Position numbers and translations under genes: made by a program. A stretch of 64,000 nt of DNA from Pseudomonadaceae bacterium (GTDB lineage Bacteria > Pseudomonadota > Gammaproteobacteria > Pseudomonadales > Pseudomonadaceae): NCBI GenBank assembly GCA_900766265.1, contig CAAFUS010000013.1, positions 496,001-560,000 of the forward strand. The letters are read 5' to 3'. This document shows positions 43,919-51,578 of the stretch, one piece after another (position 1 is the stretch's first letter; the number at the start of each line of letters is the position of its first letter). The notes below the pieces were generated by a model. The model was not told the DNA's origin. It saw only the letters and a program-made list of their open reading frames with translations, and did no database searches.

Positions 43919-45618
43919 GCCGCAGTCGGTACCCGCAGCGAACGCCCGATGCCCCGCGGATCGCTGGCCGCCTCGAGGGCGCCGGTACGCTTGTCCCAAT
44001 GCAGCACCTGCTGGTTGCCGTAGGCGCGCTCCATCGGCTCGAGCCGGTGGCCCAGCGCTTCGAGTGCCTTGATCTGCCCGGCATCGAACGCCCCGGCTTC
44101 GTATTCGACGACGTCCGGCAGGTATTGATGGTGATAGCGCCGCGTGGCCGCCCAGGCCTCGGCCGGCTCCCCGCTCAGGTGTGAGAGTGCCGAGAGCAGC
44201 ACCATGCTGGGAATGCGGCTGCCGCCCGGCGTGCCGAATGTCGCGAAATCCGCCGGCCCCTCGATGAAGGTCGGGCTCATGCTCGACAGCGGACGCTTGC
44301 CGCCGGCAATGGCGTTGACCTGGCTGGCCGCCAGTCCATAGGCATTGCTGCCGGACAGGTCGGCGGCGAAGTCGTCCATCTCGTTGTTCAGCAGCACGCC
44401 GGTGCCGGGCACCGTGAAGGCGGCGCCGAACATGAAGTTGAGCGACAGGGTGGCGGCGACCGCATTGCCTTCGGCATCGATGACGGCGAAGTGGGTGGTG
44501 TTCTCGCCCTCGCGCCAGGCCGGAGCCGGCGGCAGCTCGGTGCTGGGCGTGGCGCGCTGTGGGTCGATCTCGCCTGCCAGGCGGTTGAGGTAGGCTGGCG
44601 CGAGCAGCTGCTGCAACGGGTTATTAGTGAAGTCCGGGTCGCCAAGCAGGGCCCGGTCGCGGTAGGCGCGCCGCAGCGCCTCGATCACAAGGTGCTGGCG
44701 CTGCGGCGGCTGGGTTGCCTGCCAGTCGAGCCGCTCAAGGATGCCCAGGCTCTGCGCCAGGGCCACACCACCGGCTGACGGCGGTGGTGCGCTGATCAAC
44801 TCGCGCCCCTCGGCAAGCCCGACGCGCAGCGGTTCTCGCTCCACGCTGCGATAGCCATCAAGGTCAGCCTTGGACCAGATCCCACCGGACGCGCGCACTC
44901 CAGCCGCCAGCTTGTCGGCTAGCGGGCCGCGATAGAAGCCGTCGCGGCCATCTCTGGCCAGGGTCTCGAGGGTTTTGGCCAATTCCGGCTGGCGCAGCCG
45001 ATGGCCCTGCGCGGGCAGTTCCCCTTCGACGAGGAAGATCCGTGCGCTCTCCGGGTCGTCCCGCAGCGCTGAGAGCCGCCACCCGGCCCGTTCGCGGTAA
45101 ACCGCATCGACCTCGAAACCGTCGCGTGCCAGTTCGATTGCCGGCGCCAGGCTGGTGGCCAGCGGCAGGCGGCCGTAGCGGCTCGCCAGATCGTCCCAGG
45201 CGGCGGGCGTTCCCGGAATTGCCGCGGCCAGCGGGCCATTGAGCGACAGGTCGCGCCGGGCCTTGCCGTCACGTACGTAGAGGTCGGAGGTCGCGGCCAG
45301 GGGCGCCCGCTCGCGGGCATCGATGAACCGGTAGCGGGGCGGCTTGCCAGCTTCACGCAGCAGGAAGAAGCCGCCACCGCCGATCCCCGAGCCGTAGGGC
45401 TCGACCACCGCGAGCGCGGCGCTGATCGCCACCGCTGCGTCGAATGCATTGCCGCCGGCCTGGAGAATTCGCCGGCCGACGTCGCTCGCCAGCGGGTGGG
45501 GCGTGGCGATGGCGCCCTGGCCGGGCGCCTGGCTCTGCGCGGCGGCGGCCAGCGCCAGGGAGGCGATGCACAGGCCGAGCAGCCATTGCCGAGCGGAGCG
45601 AACCACCGGCTGCAGCAT
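43909..45618 (-). CDS. ggt: Gamma-glutamyltranspeptidase
   Basis: A 569-residue periplasmic enzyme that cleaves the gamma-glutamyl bond of glutathione. It has an N-terminal signal peptide (LLGLCIASLALAAAAQS). The autocatalytic cleavage site is at NTTHFAVIDAEGNAVAATLSLN (about 370-390), where the threonine starting THF is the nucleophile of the small subunit. The GSGIGGGGFFLL loop (about 75) and the LSSMSPTF stretch (about 443) are typical. It stands alone between rlmJ and the ferredoxin gene. Confidence 0.94.
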   Translation of the reverse strand: MLQPVVRSARQWLLGLCIASLALAAAAQSQAPGQGAIATPHPLASDVGRRILQAGGNAFDAAVAISAALAVVEPYGSGIGGGGFFLLREAGKPPRYRFIDARERAPLAATSDLYVRDGKARRDLSLNGPLAAAIPGTPAAWDDLASRYGRLPLATSLAPAIELARDGFEVDAVYRERAGWRLSALRDDPESARIFLVEGELPAQGHRLRQPELAKTLETLARDGRDGFYRGPLADKLAAGVRASGGIWSKADLDGYRSVEREPLRVGLAEGRELISAPPPSAGGVALAQSLGILERLDWQATQPPQRQHLVIEALRRAYRDRALLGDPDFTNNPLQQLLAPAYLNRLAGEIDPQRATPSTELPPAPAWREGENTTHFAVIDAEGNAVAATLSLNFMFGAAFTVPGTGVLLNNEMDDFAADLSGSNAYGLAASQVNAIAGGKRPLSSMSPTFIEGPADFATFGTPGGSRIPSMVLLSALSHLSGEPAEAWAATRRYHHQYLPDVVEYEAGAFDAGQIKALEALGHRLEPMERAYGNQQVLHWDKRTGALEAASDPRGIGRSLRVPTAAPR

Positions 45619-45621
45619 GAG

Positions 45622-45873
45622 TCAGGCTTTGCCGGTAATGACGAGGTATTTCTGCATCAGCTGGTCCTTGGTCTCGACGTTGTTCTGGTCGAGGGGGATG
45701 CAGTCGACGGGGCAGACCTGCTGGCACTGGGGTTCGTCGTAGTGACCGACGCACTCGGTGCAGAGGTTGGGATCGATGACAAAGATTTCCTCACCCTGGG
45801 AGATGGCGTTGTTCGGGCACTCCGGCTCGCACACATCACAGTTGATGCAGTCATCGGTGATTATCAGGGACAT
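45622..45873 (-). CDS. YfhL-type 2[4Fe-4S] ferredoxin
   Basis: An 83-residue ferredoxin. The first cluster motif is CINCDVCEPECP (about 9-20); the second is CTECVGHYDEPQCQQVCPVDCI (about 38-59), with the inserted loop typical of the YfhL/Alvin-type proteins. It carries electrons at low potential; its partners are not known from sequence. It precedes ggt by three bases on the same strand and follows coaD, an arrangement that is common in Pseudomonas. Confidence 0.94.
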   Translation of the reverse strand: MSLIITDDCINCDVCEPECPNNAISQGEEIFVIDPNLCTECVGHYDEPQCQQVCPVDCIPLDQNNVETKDQLMQKYLVITGKA

Positions 45874-46011
45874 CCAGCAGACTCCTGCCACGGCGCGCGG
45901 CCATGGCACAGGTAAAAACGGTGCGCGAATTGTGCCGCATCGTCGCCCGCTGTGCACCTGCGGGCGCCCAAAGGCACGCCGGCGAGCGGCGCGAACCTGG
46001 TCCGCCAGCGC

Positions 46012-46494
46012 TTACGGCTGGCTGTAGCGCTTGTGCAGCGCGTCCATAACGGTGGGGTGGACGAAGTTGCTGACGTCGCCGCCCAGGCGGGCGATCTCGC
46101 GGATCAGCGTCGAGGAGATGTAGGAGTACTTCTCCGACGGGGTGAGGAAGAGGCTTTCGAGCTCCGGCGCCAGGTGACGGTTCATGTTCGCCAGCTGGAA
46201 TTCGTATTCGAAGTCCGATACCGCCCGCAGCCCGCGCAGAAGGATGTTGGCGTTCTGCTCCTTGGCGAACGTCGCGAGCAGGCTGGAAAAACCTACGACC
46301 TCCACGTTGGGCAGATGGCGGGTGACTTCACGCGCCAGCTCGACACGCTGTTCCAGCGGAAACAGCGGATTTTTCCGTGGGCTTGCCGCGACGGCGATGA
46401 TCACGTGATCGAACAGGCGTGCGGCGCGTTCGACCAGATCGCCATGGCCTTTGGTGATGGGATCGAAGGTTCCCGGATACAGCACTCGATTCAT
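46012..46494 (-). CDS. coaD: Phosphopantetheine adenylyltransferase
   Basis: A 160-residue nucleotidyltransferase of coenzyme A synthesis, making dephospho-CoA. The TxGH-type motif is YPGTFDPITKGHGDL (residues 6-20), with LLRGLRAVSDFEYEFQLANMNR near 86-107 and the ISSTLIREIA nucleotide-binding motif near 128. Length and sequence are normal. It is essential housekeeping. Confidence 0.97.
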   Translation of the reverse strand: MNRVLYPGTFDPITKGHGDLVERAARLFDHVIIAVAASPRKNPLFPLEQRVELAREVTRHLPNVEVVGFSSLLATFAKEQNANILLRGLRAVSDFEYEFQLANMNRHLAPELESLFLTPSEKYSYISSTLIREIARLGGDVSNFVHPTVMDALHKRYSQP

Positions 46495-46617
46495 CGCGAC
46501 GCCCTTGAGGAGTCCGTGGGGGGCTGGATGGTAGCGGCTCGGTAACAGCAGCGTAAAGACCAGACGCGGCCGGGGAGCCGTGCAAAAAGGCTATCAACAC
46601 GGTCTGTCAGTGCTTAG

Positions 46618-46635
46618 GCGTCATAAAGATGACGC
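46618..46635. promoter_or_regulatory. Inverted repeat upstream of the polysaccharide cluster
   Basis: GCGTCAT (46618-46624) and ATGACGC (46629-46635) flank four bases, with GCTTAG on the left and CTTAGC on the right. It sits in the divergent region between coaD and the cluster (46495-46743), about 110 bases before the first start codon. No T run follows, so an operator is more likely than a terminator. The rest of that region shows no gene. Confidence 0.4.
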
Positions 46636-46743
46636 TTAGCCGGCGATGGGCAAAAAATCAACACCAATCCGACGAATAGATGGCGATTTGCCACGCTTCA
46701 GCCAGTACAATAGTGGCACTTTGGTATTCATTTTGTGCCGTCC

Positions 46744-48138
46744 ATGCCTGCCTTGACCCCGCGCGTCGCCCTCGTCGGCGTATCAGCATCGCCCTTTACC
46801 GGTATTGAGCTTGAGCGACACGTTCAGCTCACCACCCTCACCGACTCGCCAGTCTATGACGTCCTGTTGCTCAACTTGCCAGGCGCCCAGGCCGGCGAAG
46901 CCTTGCGCACCCTGCGGTCGGACAAGCGCTACCGGTTCAGCCTGATTTATTGCTGCCAGGATCAGGATCCCTGGTGCACAGCCTTGGGCGATGGCGCGCC
47001 GCCAGCGGATCTGGGTGCGCTCGTCCCGCTGTGGCGCCTATGGCGAGAACGCTTCGCATTGTTCGATCGAGGTACTGCGCCGGAACGCTTCGAGACACGC
47101 GTGCTGGCGTGGCTCTGGCTCCGGCCTCATGCCAGCATCCGTGCCGTTCGGGATTCGAGCGTCGCGCAGCATTATCGCTATCCATTGCTCGAGGCGCTGG
47201 AAGACGACGAGGCGCCGAACGCTTCCTCTTGGCTGCAGCTGATGACCCAGCAGGGTTGGTTGGAAGAGGCCGAGTTGCTCGATCGCGTCCGCCTGTGTGT
47301 GAGCTGCAGCTCAGGTCGGCTGAACTACGTGGATGTCTGTCCTGAGTGCCAGACACTGGAGATCGCACGCCAGCCCTCGCTCCACTGCTTCACCTGTGGG
47401 CATGTCGGGCCGCAGGAGCATTTTCTCAAAGATGGGCTGTTGCTTTGTCCCAACTGCCTGAGCCGCCTTCGCCATATCGGAAGCGACTACGATCGCCCGC
47501 TGGAAAACTATCGCTGCCGAAGCTGCCAGGCCTTTTTCGTCGATGCGGACGTCGAGGCCCGGTGCCTGGATTGCGGTCATGCCCACGCGCCCGACAAGTT
47601 GCGCGTACGTGAGGTGCGAAACTACCGCCTCGCTGAGGCCGGTCGCCTTCGCTGTCGGCAGGGTTATACCCATAACGTGGTCGACAGCGGTCAGTTCGGC
47701 CGGCTCAACCTGCTGAATCAAAAATCCTTTCTTGAGTTGCTCAATTGGCAGCTGCAACTGGTGCGGCGCTATAGGGAGCCCGCGTTCTCATTGCTTGGGC
47801 TGCGTTTTGTCGACCTGGCTGCCACGCTGGGTGCCTTGGGTGAGCTGCGTGGCCATGCGCTTGTGGACGGGGTGGTCGAGCGCCTGCAGGACACGGTACG
47901 CGATACGGATCGCTGCTGCCGCGTCACCGAAGAGATTCTCTGGATCATGATGCCTCACACCGACGCGGCCGGGCTTGCCGTGGTGCGTCGACGGCTGTCC
48001 GATGGGGTTCAACGCCTGGCCAGTGAGCAAATCGGGCAGCTCCAGCTGCGTCAGGTGGGCTTCACCGCGCCGGCCGACCTGCTCGATCAGGAGGATGCGT
48101 CGCTCCTGCTGGCGCGTCTGAACGGGGAGCTGGGCTGA
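46744..48138 (+). CDS. Regulator with TackOD1-like zinc-ribbon domain and degenerate GGDEF domain
   Basis: A 464-residue cytoplasmic protein. Residues about 5-95 resemble a degenerate receiver-like alpha/beta domain (PRVALVGVSASPF, VYDVLLLNLPG). Residues about 185-290 hold six CxxC pairs (CVSC, CPEC, CFTC, CPNC, CRSC, CLDC) and LRHIGSDYDRPLENY, the pattern of TackOD1 output domains. Residues about 320-460 fit a GGDEF fold (LLNQKSFLELLNWQLQL, ADLLDQEDASLLLARL), but the active-site loop reads VTEEI in place of GGDEF, so diguanylate cyclase activity is unlikely. It probably senses or transmits a signal to the synthase encoded next, one base away. A GTG at 46735 is an alternative start; neither has a clear ribosome site. 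Confidence 0.78.
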   Translation: MPALTPRVALVGVSASPFTGIELERHVQLTTLTDSPVYDVLLLNLPGAQAGEALRTLRSDKRYRFSLIYCCQDQDPWCTALGDGAPPADLGALVPLWRLWRERFALFDRGTAPERFETRVLAWLWLRPHASIRAVRDSSVAQHYRYPLLEALEDDEAPNASSWLQLMTQQGWLEEAELLDRVRLCVSCSSGRLNYVDVCPECQTLEIARQPSLHCFTCGHVGPQEHFLKDGLLLCPNCLSRLRHIGSDYDRPLENYRCRSCQAFFVDADVEARCLDCGHAHAPDKLRVREVRNYRLAEAGRLRCRQGYTHNVVDSGQFGRLNLLNQKSFLELLNWQLQLVRRYREPAFSLLGLRFVDLAATLGALGELRGHALVDGVVERLQDTVRDTDRCCRVTEEILWIMMPHTDAAGLAVVRRRLSDGVQRLASEQIGQLQLRQVGFTAPADLLDQEDASLLLARLNGELG

Positions 48139-48139
48139 G

Positions 48140-49468
48140 ATGGATGGCTTCTGGCTGCAATGGCTCGGCGTCCTCGGCGAACTCGAAAAGCCCAACGGGC
48201 TCGGCCAGATGCTGGTCATGCTGTTCCCGGCCTTTTTGCTGCTCGAGGTGCCGCTCAACCTGCTGGTGTTGCTGGGTGTCCTGCGCTGGTTCATGCGCAA
48301 GCCTTTCGAACGCCCTGAGGCGAGCAATTACCGCCCAAGGGTGTCGTGCATCATTACGTGCTACAGCGAAGGGCGTGACGTCCAGACCACTCTGCTCAGC
48401 CTGTGCGAGCAGACCTATCGCGGCGAGATCGAGATGATCCCGGTGGTCGACGGAGCGACGGCGAACCATGCCACGATGCAGGCGGTGCGCGAGTTTCGCG
48501 TCGATGGGCGGTTGTACCCGCGCCGTTTCCTGCGCCCCATTGCCAAATGGCAGCGCGGCGGCCGGGTGTCGTCCCTCAATGCCGGGCTCGCGTACAGCAC
48601 CGGCGAGATCGTGATGGCATTGGACGGCGATACCTCGTTCGACAACGACATGGTGGTCAACGTGGTCCGGCACTTTCAGAATCCGGATGTGCCGGCCGTG
48701 GCTGGCAGCCTCAGGGTGCGCAATGCCCGCGCGTCGCTCACGACGGCCATGCAGGCACTCGAATACCTGCTGTCGATTCAAATGGCCAAGATCGGCCTGA
48801 GTGAATGGAACGTCGTTAACAACGTTTCCGGTGCTTTTGGCGCCTTCCGGCGAAGCTTTCTGATGAAGATAGGCGGCTGGGACACCCATACCGCCGAAGA
48901 CCTGGACATCACGCTGCGCATCAAAAACTACTTCGGACGCCGAGCGCTGCGTATCCCCTTCGAACCCTGTGCGATTGGCCATACCGATGCGCCCGTGACG
49001 TTTCGGCAGTTCTTGATGCAGCGTCTGCGCTGGGACGGCGACCTGTTCTTCCTCTACATGCGCAAGCACCGCCACAGCTTCACGCCGCGGCTACTGGGTT
49101 GGCCGAACTTCCTGATGGTGCTGGTCAGTGGTTTTTTCTTCCAGCTGGTCCTGCCATTCATCATTCTGGGCTACCTCGTCGTTGGCCTGTACACGCTGAG
49201 CCTGTCCACTTTTTTTGTGCTCGCCTTGCTGGTCTACCTGGTTTACCTCGCCAACACGGCGTTGGCGTATGTCGTGCTGCTGACCATGGTGTCCGAGCGG
49301 CCGCGTAGCGATCTCTGGCTGTGCTGGGCGGTTCCGGTCTTCCCGCTGTTCATGCTCGCCGTGCGCTGCTGGAGTGCCGTGGCGATACTCAATGAAATGC
49401 TCCGGCGCGGGCACGAAGAGACGTCCATGGCGCCTTGGTGGGTGTTGCGCAAGGCGAAGAGGTTCTGA
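48140..49468 (+). CDS. Processive family 2 glycosyltransferase (polysaccharide synthase)
   Basis: A 442-residue inner membrane synthase. One helix pair lies at about 22-50, then the GT-A domain with IITCYSEG (about 71), VVDGAT (about 98), ALDGDTSFDND (DxD, about 157), HTAEDLD (about 253) and QRLRWDGD (QxxRW, about 294), the signatures of processive synthases such as cellulose, hyaluronan and chitin synthases. Four to five helices follow (about 320-415). There is no PilZ domain; the tail ends HEETSMAPWWVLRKAKRF. The polymer is unknown. Confidence 0.85.
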   Translation: MDGFWLQWLGVLGELEKPNGLGQMLVMLFPAFLLLEVPLNLLVLLGVLRWFMRKPFERPEASNYRPRVSCIITCYSEGRDVQTTLLSLCEQTYRGEIEMIPVVDGATANHATMQAVREFRVDGRLYPRRFLRPIAKWQRGGRVSSLNAGLAYSTGEIVMALDGDTSFDNDMVVNVVRHFQNPDVPAVAGSLRVRNARASLTTAMQALEYLLSIQMAKIGLSEWNVVNNVSGAFGAFRRSFLMKIGGWDTHTAEDLDITLRIKNYFGRRALRIPFEPCAIGHTDAPVTFRQFLMQRLRWDGDLFFLYMRKHRHSFTPRLLGWPNFLMVLVSGFFFQLVLPFIILGYLVVGLYTLSLSTFFVLALLVYLVYLANTALAYVVLLTMVSERPRSDLWLCWAVPVFPLFMLAVRCWSAVAILNEMLRRGHEETSMAPWWVLRKAKRF

Positions 49469-51555
49469 TGCTGCGTCCGATCGCATTTTTGCTGCTGCTG
49501 GGGTTCGGCGCAGGCTGTCAGGCTGAAGTGCTGCCGCTGTCCGCTTTGTTGGAGAACGTCTCGGCGGCGCCTGCCGTTCGCGCGGTCGAGGCCGAGATGG
49601 CCGCCCTGGAGGCAGCAAAGGCGCAGCGAGAGGCTGAGGCTGGCTGGCAATGGTTTGCTTCGGCCGGCACCGGTCGTTACCGCGAGCTGACCACCGGCGA
49701 TCAGCGTGACGACTACCACGGTCGGGACCTCGCGCTGGGCCTTCGCCATCCTCTGCTGGGTACATTGCGGCGCCAGCACGACCTGGTGCGCGGTCTGGAG
49801 TCCGAGCGACAGCAGCAAGAGGCCCGACGCCACTTTGAACTCAGTCAGCAGCAGCTGGCCTTACGCAGCGCTTACGCCGATTGGTGGCGGGCGCAGCAGG
49901 AGCAGCGCTGGTGCGTCGCGATGGCGCAGGTTGCGATCAGTGCTCGTCAGCAGCTGGCCGAACGCCTGCGTGGCGGGTGGATACTGGCCTCTGATGCTCG
50001 CCTGCACGATGGTCGCTGGGCAACACTTCAACAGCGCTGCGCCACCGCAGATTTGATGCTCGATGAAACCCGCTTCAGTCTGCAGACCTTGTCCAGCCAG
50101 GCTGTTGCGGCCACTGCCCAGGCGCAGGCTGAAATCCTGGCGGGCTCCGTGCAGCCGTTGAGCGTCTGGATGCAGGCGCTGGAAACGCACCCCCGTCTAC
50201 AGGAACGCCGCGCCCAGCTTCGGCTGGCCGACCGTAATCGCCAAAGCCCCTGGTATGACGGCATCGATTCAGACATCAGCATTGCGCAGAGCTACGAGGA
50301 CCGAGCCGGCAGCAGTAAGCCGGGCAACGGGTTGGTGGCCAGTATCAGCCTGTCGACGCCATTCGATCCGTTGTCCTATGGCACTGCCCGTGGCAACGAG
50401 CGCGAAGCGCGTCACCAGGCCGCCCTCGCGCAGGTAGACGCCGAGCGGGATCAGCTTACCCAGGGGCTCGCGCAAGCGCTTCGGGCACAGCGGCAGGCCG
50501 CAGAAGAGCTGACTCAGGCGCGCCAGCAGGTAGAGGTTGCGACACTGGCAGTACGCGAGCAGCAGCTGCGACGCAGCAGTGATGTTGATCAGGCGTTTCT
50601 TGGGGCGTTGACGGCCGAGCTTGAACAGGGCTTTGCCGGTCTGCGTCTGATTGCGGCCTGGCACGGGCTCTGGCTACGTAACGCGGCACTGCGCCTGTTC
50701 GTTGACGAGGACAGGGACCTTTCAACCATGCTCGGACCGGTGAATCTCAACTGGCAAGCCCCCTCGGAGGCCGCCGCGGCGCCGAGAGTCGCGCAGTCGT
50801 CTACCCCATGGCGGCAAGGCGTTTATGTGTGGGACAGCCGTAAACTGCTCGACGCCGCGACCCGTGACGAGGCACTGCTGCAATTGCACCGCGCCGGTAT
50901 GCGTCGAATCCATCTGGGTGTGAGCGGGGCGCAGTTGGCCGAGCTTGAGAAGCTCAAGGGCGAGTTGCGAGCGCTTCTGGCACAGGCGCGGGAGTCTGGA
51001 ATGGAGACTACGCTATTGCTGGGCGACCCGGATTGGATGCTACCCGGTCCGCGTCGTCACCTCATCGAGCTGATCGGTGACCTGGCGGACTTGCCGTTCG
51101 CCACCCTTCATCTGGATCTTGAGGTCGAGCAACTGGGTTGGCCGGTGCCGCAGTCGCGCCTGCAGGACTGGATGGACACCCTGGCAGAGGTGACGCGGGT
51201 CAGTCCTTGGCCGGTGGAGTTGTCCAGCCATCATCGCTGGTTCGCGGCGCCCGGGACGGACGACTATTGCGTGCCCTGCGCCCTTCAGGAGCGGGGCGTT
51301 CGTCAGGTGAGCCTGATGATCTATACCCGCAGCCCCGAGCGCAGTGCCGAGCTGGCCGAAGGTATCGCCCGGCGCTGGCCTGGGCTGTCGTTTCGCCTGG
51401 CGCAGAGCGTCGAGCCCCAACTCGAGCCTTACGAAACCTGGAGCGGTGTGCCGCACGAGCAGCTGCAGGAGCAGGTCGAGTACTGGCGCCAGCGCTTGCA
51501 GCCGTTGTCCGTGACGGGCATCGACTGGCAGGAATGGTCTTTTTATCCCCGTTGA
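49468..51555 (+). CDS. TolC-like outer membrane protein fused to a TIM-barrel/glycosidase-like domain
   Basis: A 695-residue exported protein. It has a signal peptide (MLRPIAFLLLLGFGAGCQA) and residues about 25-440 with the helical heptad pattern of TolC/OprM outer membrane factors (repeated Ala/Gln/Arg-rich coiled coils). From about 450 to 695 the character changes to alternating strands and helices: GVYVWDSRKLL, RRIHLGVSG, METTLLLGD, TLHLDLEVEQLGW, VELSSHHRWF, VSLMIYTRS and GIDWQEWSFYP. That periodicity, with conserved acidic and aromatic residues at strand ends, suggests a TIM barrel like a glycoside hydrolase or deacetylase-linked domain. The start shares bases with the synthase stop (TGATG). 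The domain assignment is inferred by eye. Confidence 0.68.
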   Translation: MLRPIAFLLLLGFGAGCQAEVLPLSALLENVSAAPAVRAVEAEMAALEAAKAQREAEAGWQWFASAGTGRYRELTTGDQRDDYHGRDLALGLRHPLLGTLRRQHDLVRGLESERQQQEARRHFELSQQQLALRSAYADWWRAQQEQRWCVAMAQVAISARQQLAERLRGGWILASDARLHDGRWATLQQRCATADLMLDETRFSLQTLSSQAVAATAQAQAEILAGSVQPLSVWMQALETHPRLQERRAQLRLADRNRQSPWYDGIDSDISIAQSYEDRAGSSKPGNGLVASISLSTPFDPLSYGTARGNEREARHQAALAQVDAERDQLTQGLAQALRAQRQAAEELTQARQQVEVATLAVREQQLRRSSDVDQAFLGALTAELEQGFAGLRLIAAWHGLWLRNAALRLFVDEDRDLSTMLGPVNLNWQAPSEAAAAPRVAQSSTPWRQGVYVWDSRKLLDAATRDEALLQLHRAGMRRIHLGVSGAQLAELEKLKGELRALLAQARESGMETTLLLGDPDWMLPGPRRHLIELIGDLADLPFATLHLDLEVEQLGWPVPQSRLQDWMDTLAEVTRVSPWPVELSSHHRWFAAPGTDDYCVPCALQERGVRQVSLMIYTRSPERSAELAEGIARRWPGLSFRLAQSVEPQLEPYETWSGVPHEQLQEQVEYWRQRLQPLSVTGIDWQEWSFYPR

Positions 51556-51578
51556 GCAGAACCGCAGAGCAGAGCCGC

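Noticed and set aside
51138..51578. N-terminal extension of the HlyD-like protein
   Set aside because: The extension is out of frame inside the preceding gene; the ATG at 51579 directly precedes the expected cytoplasmic segment and membrane helix.
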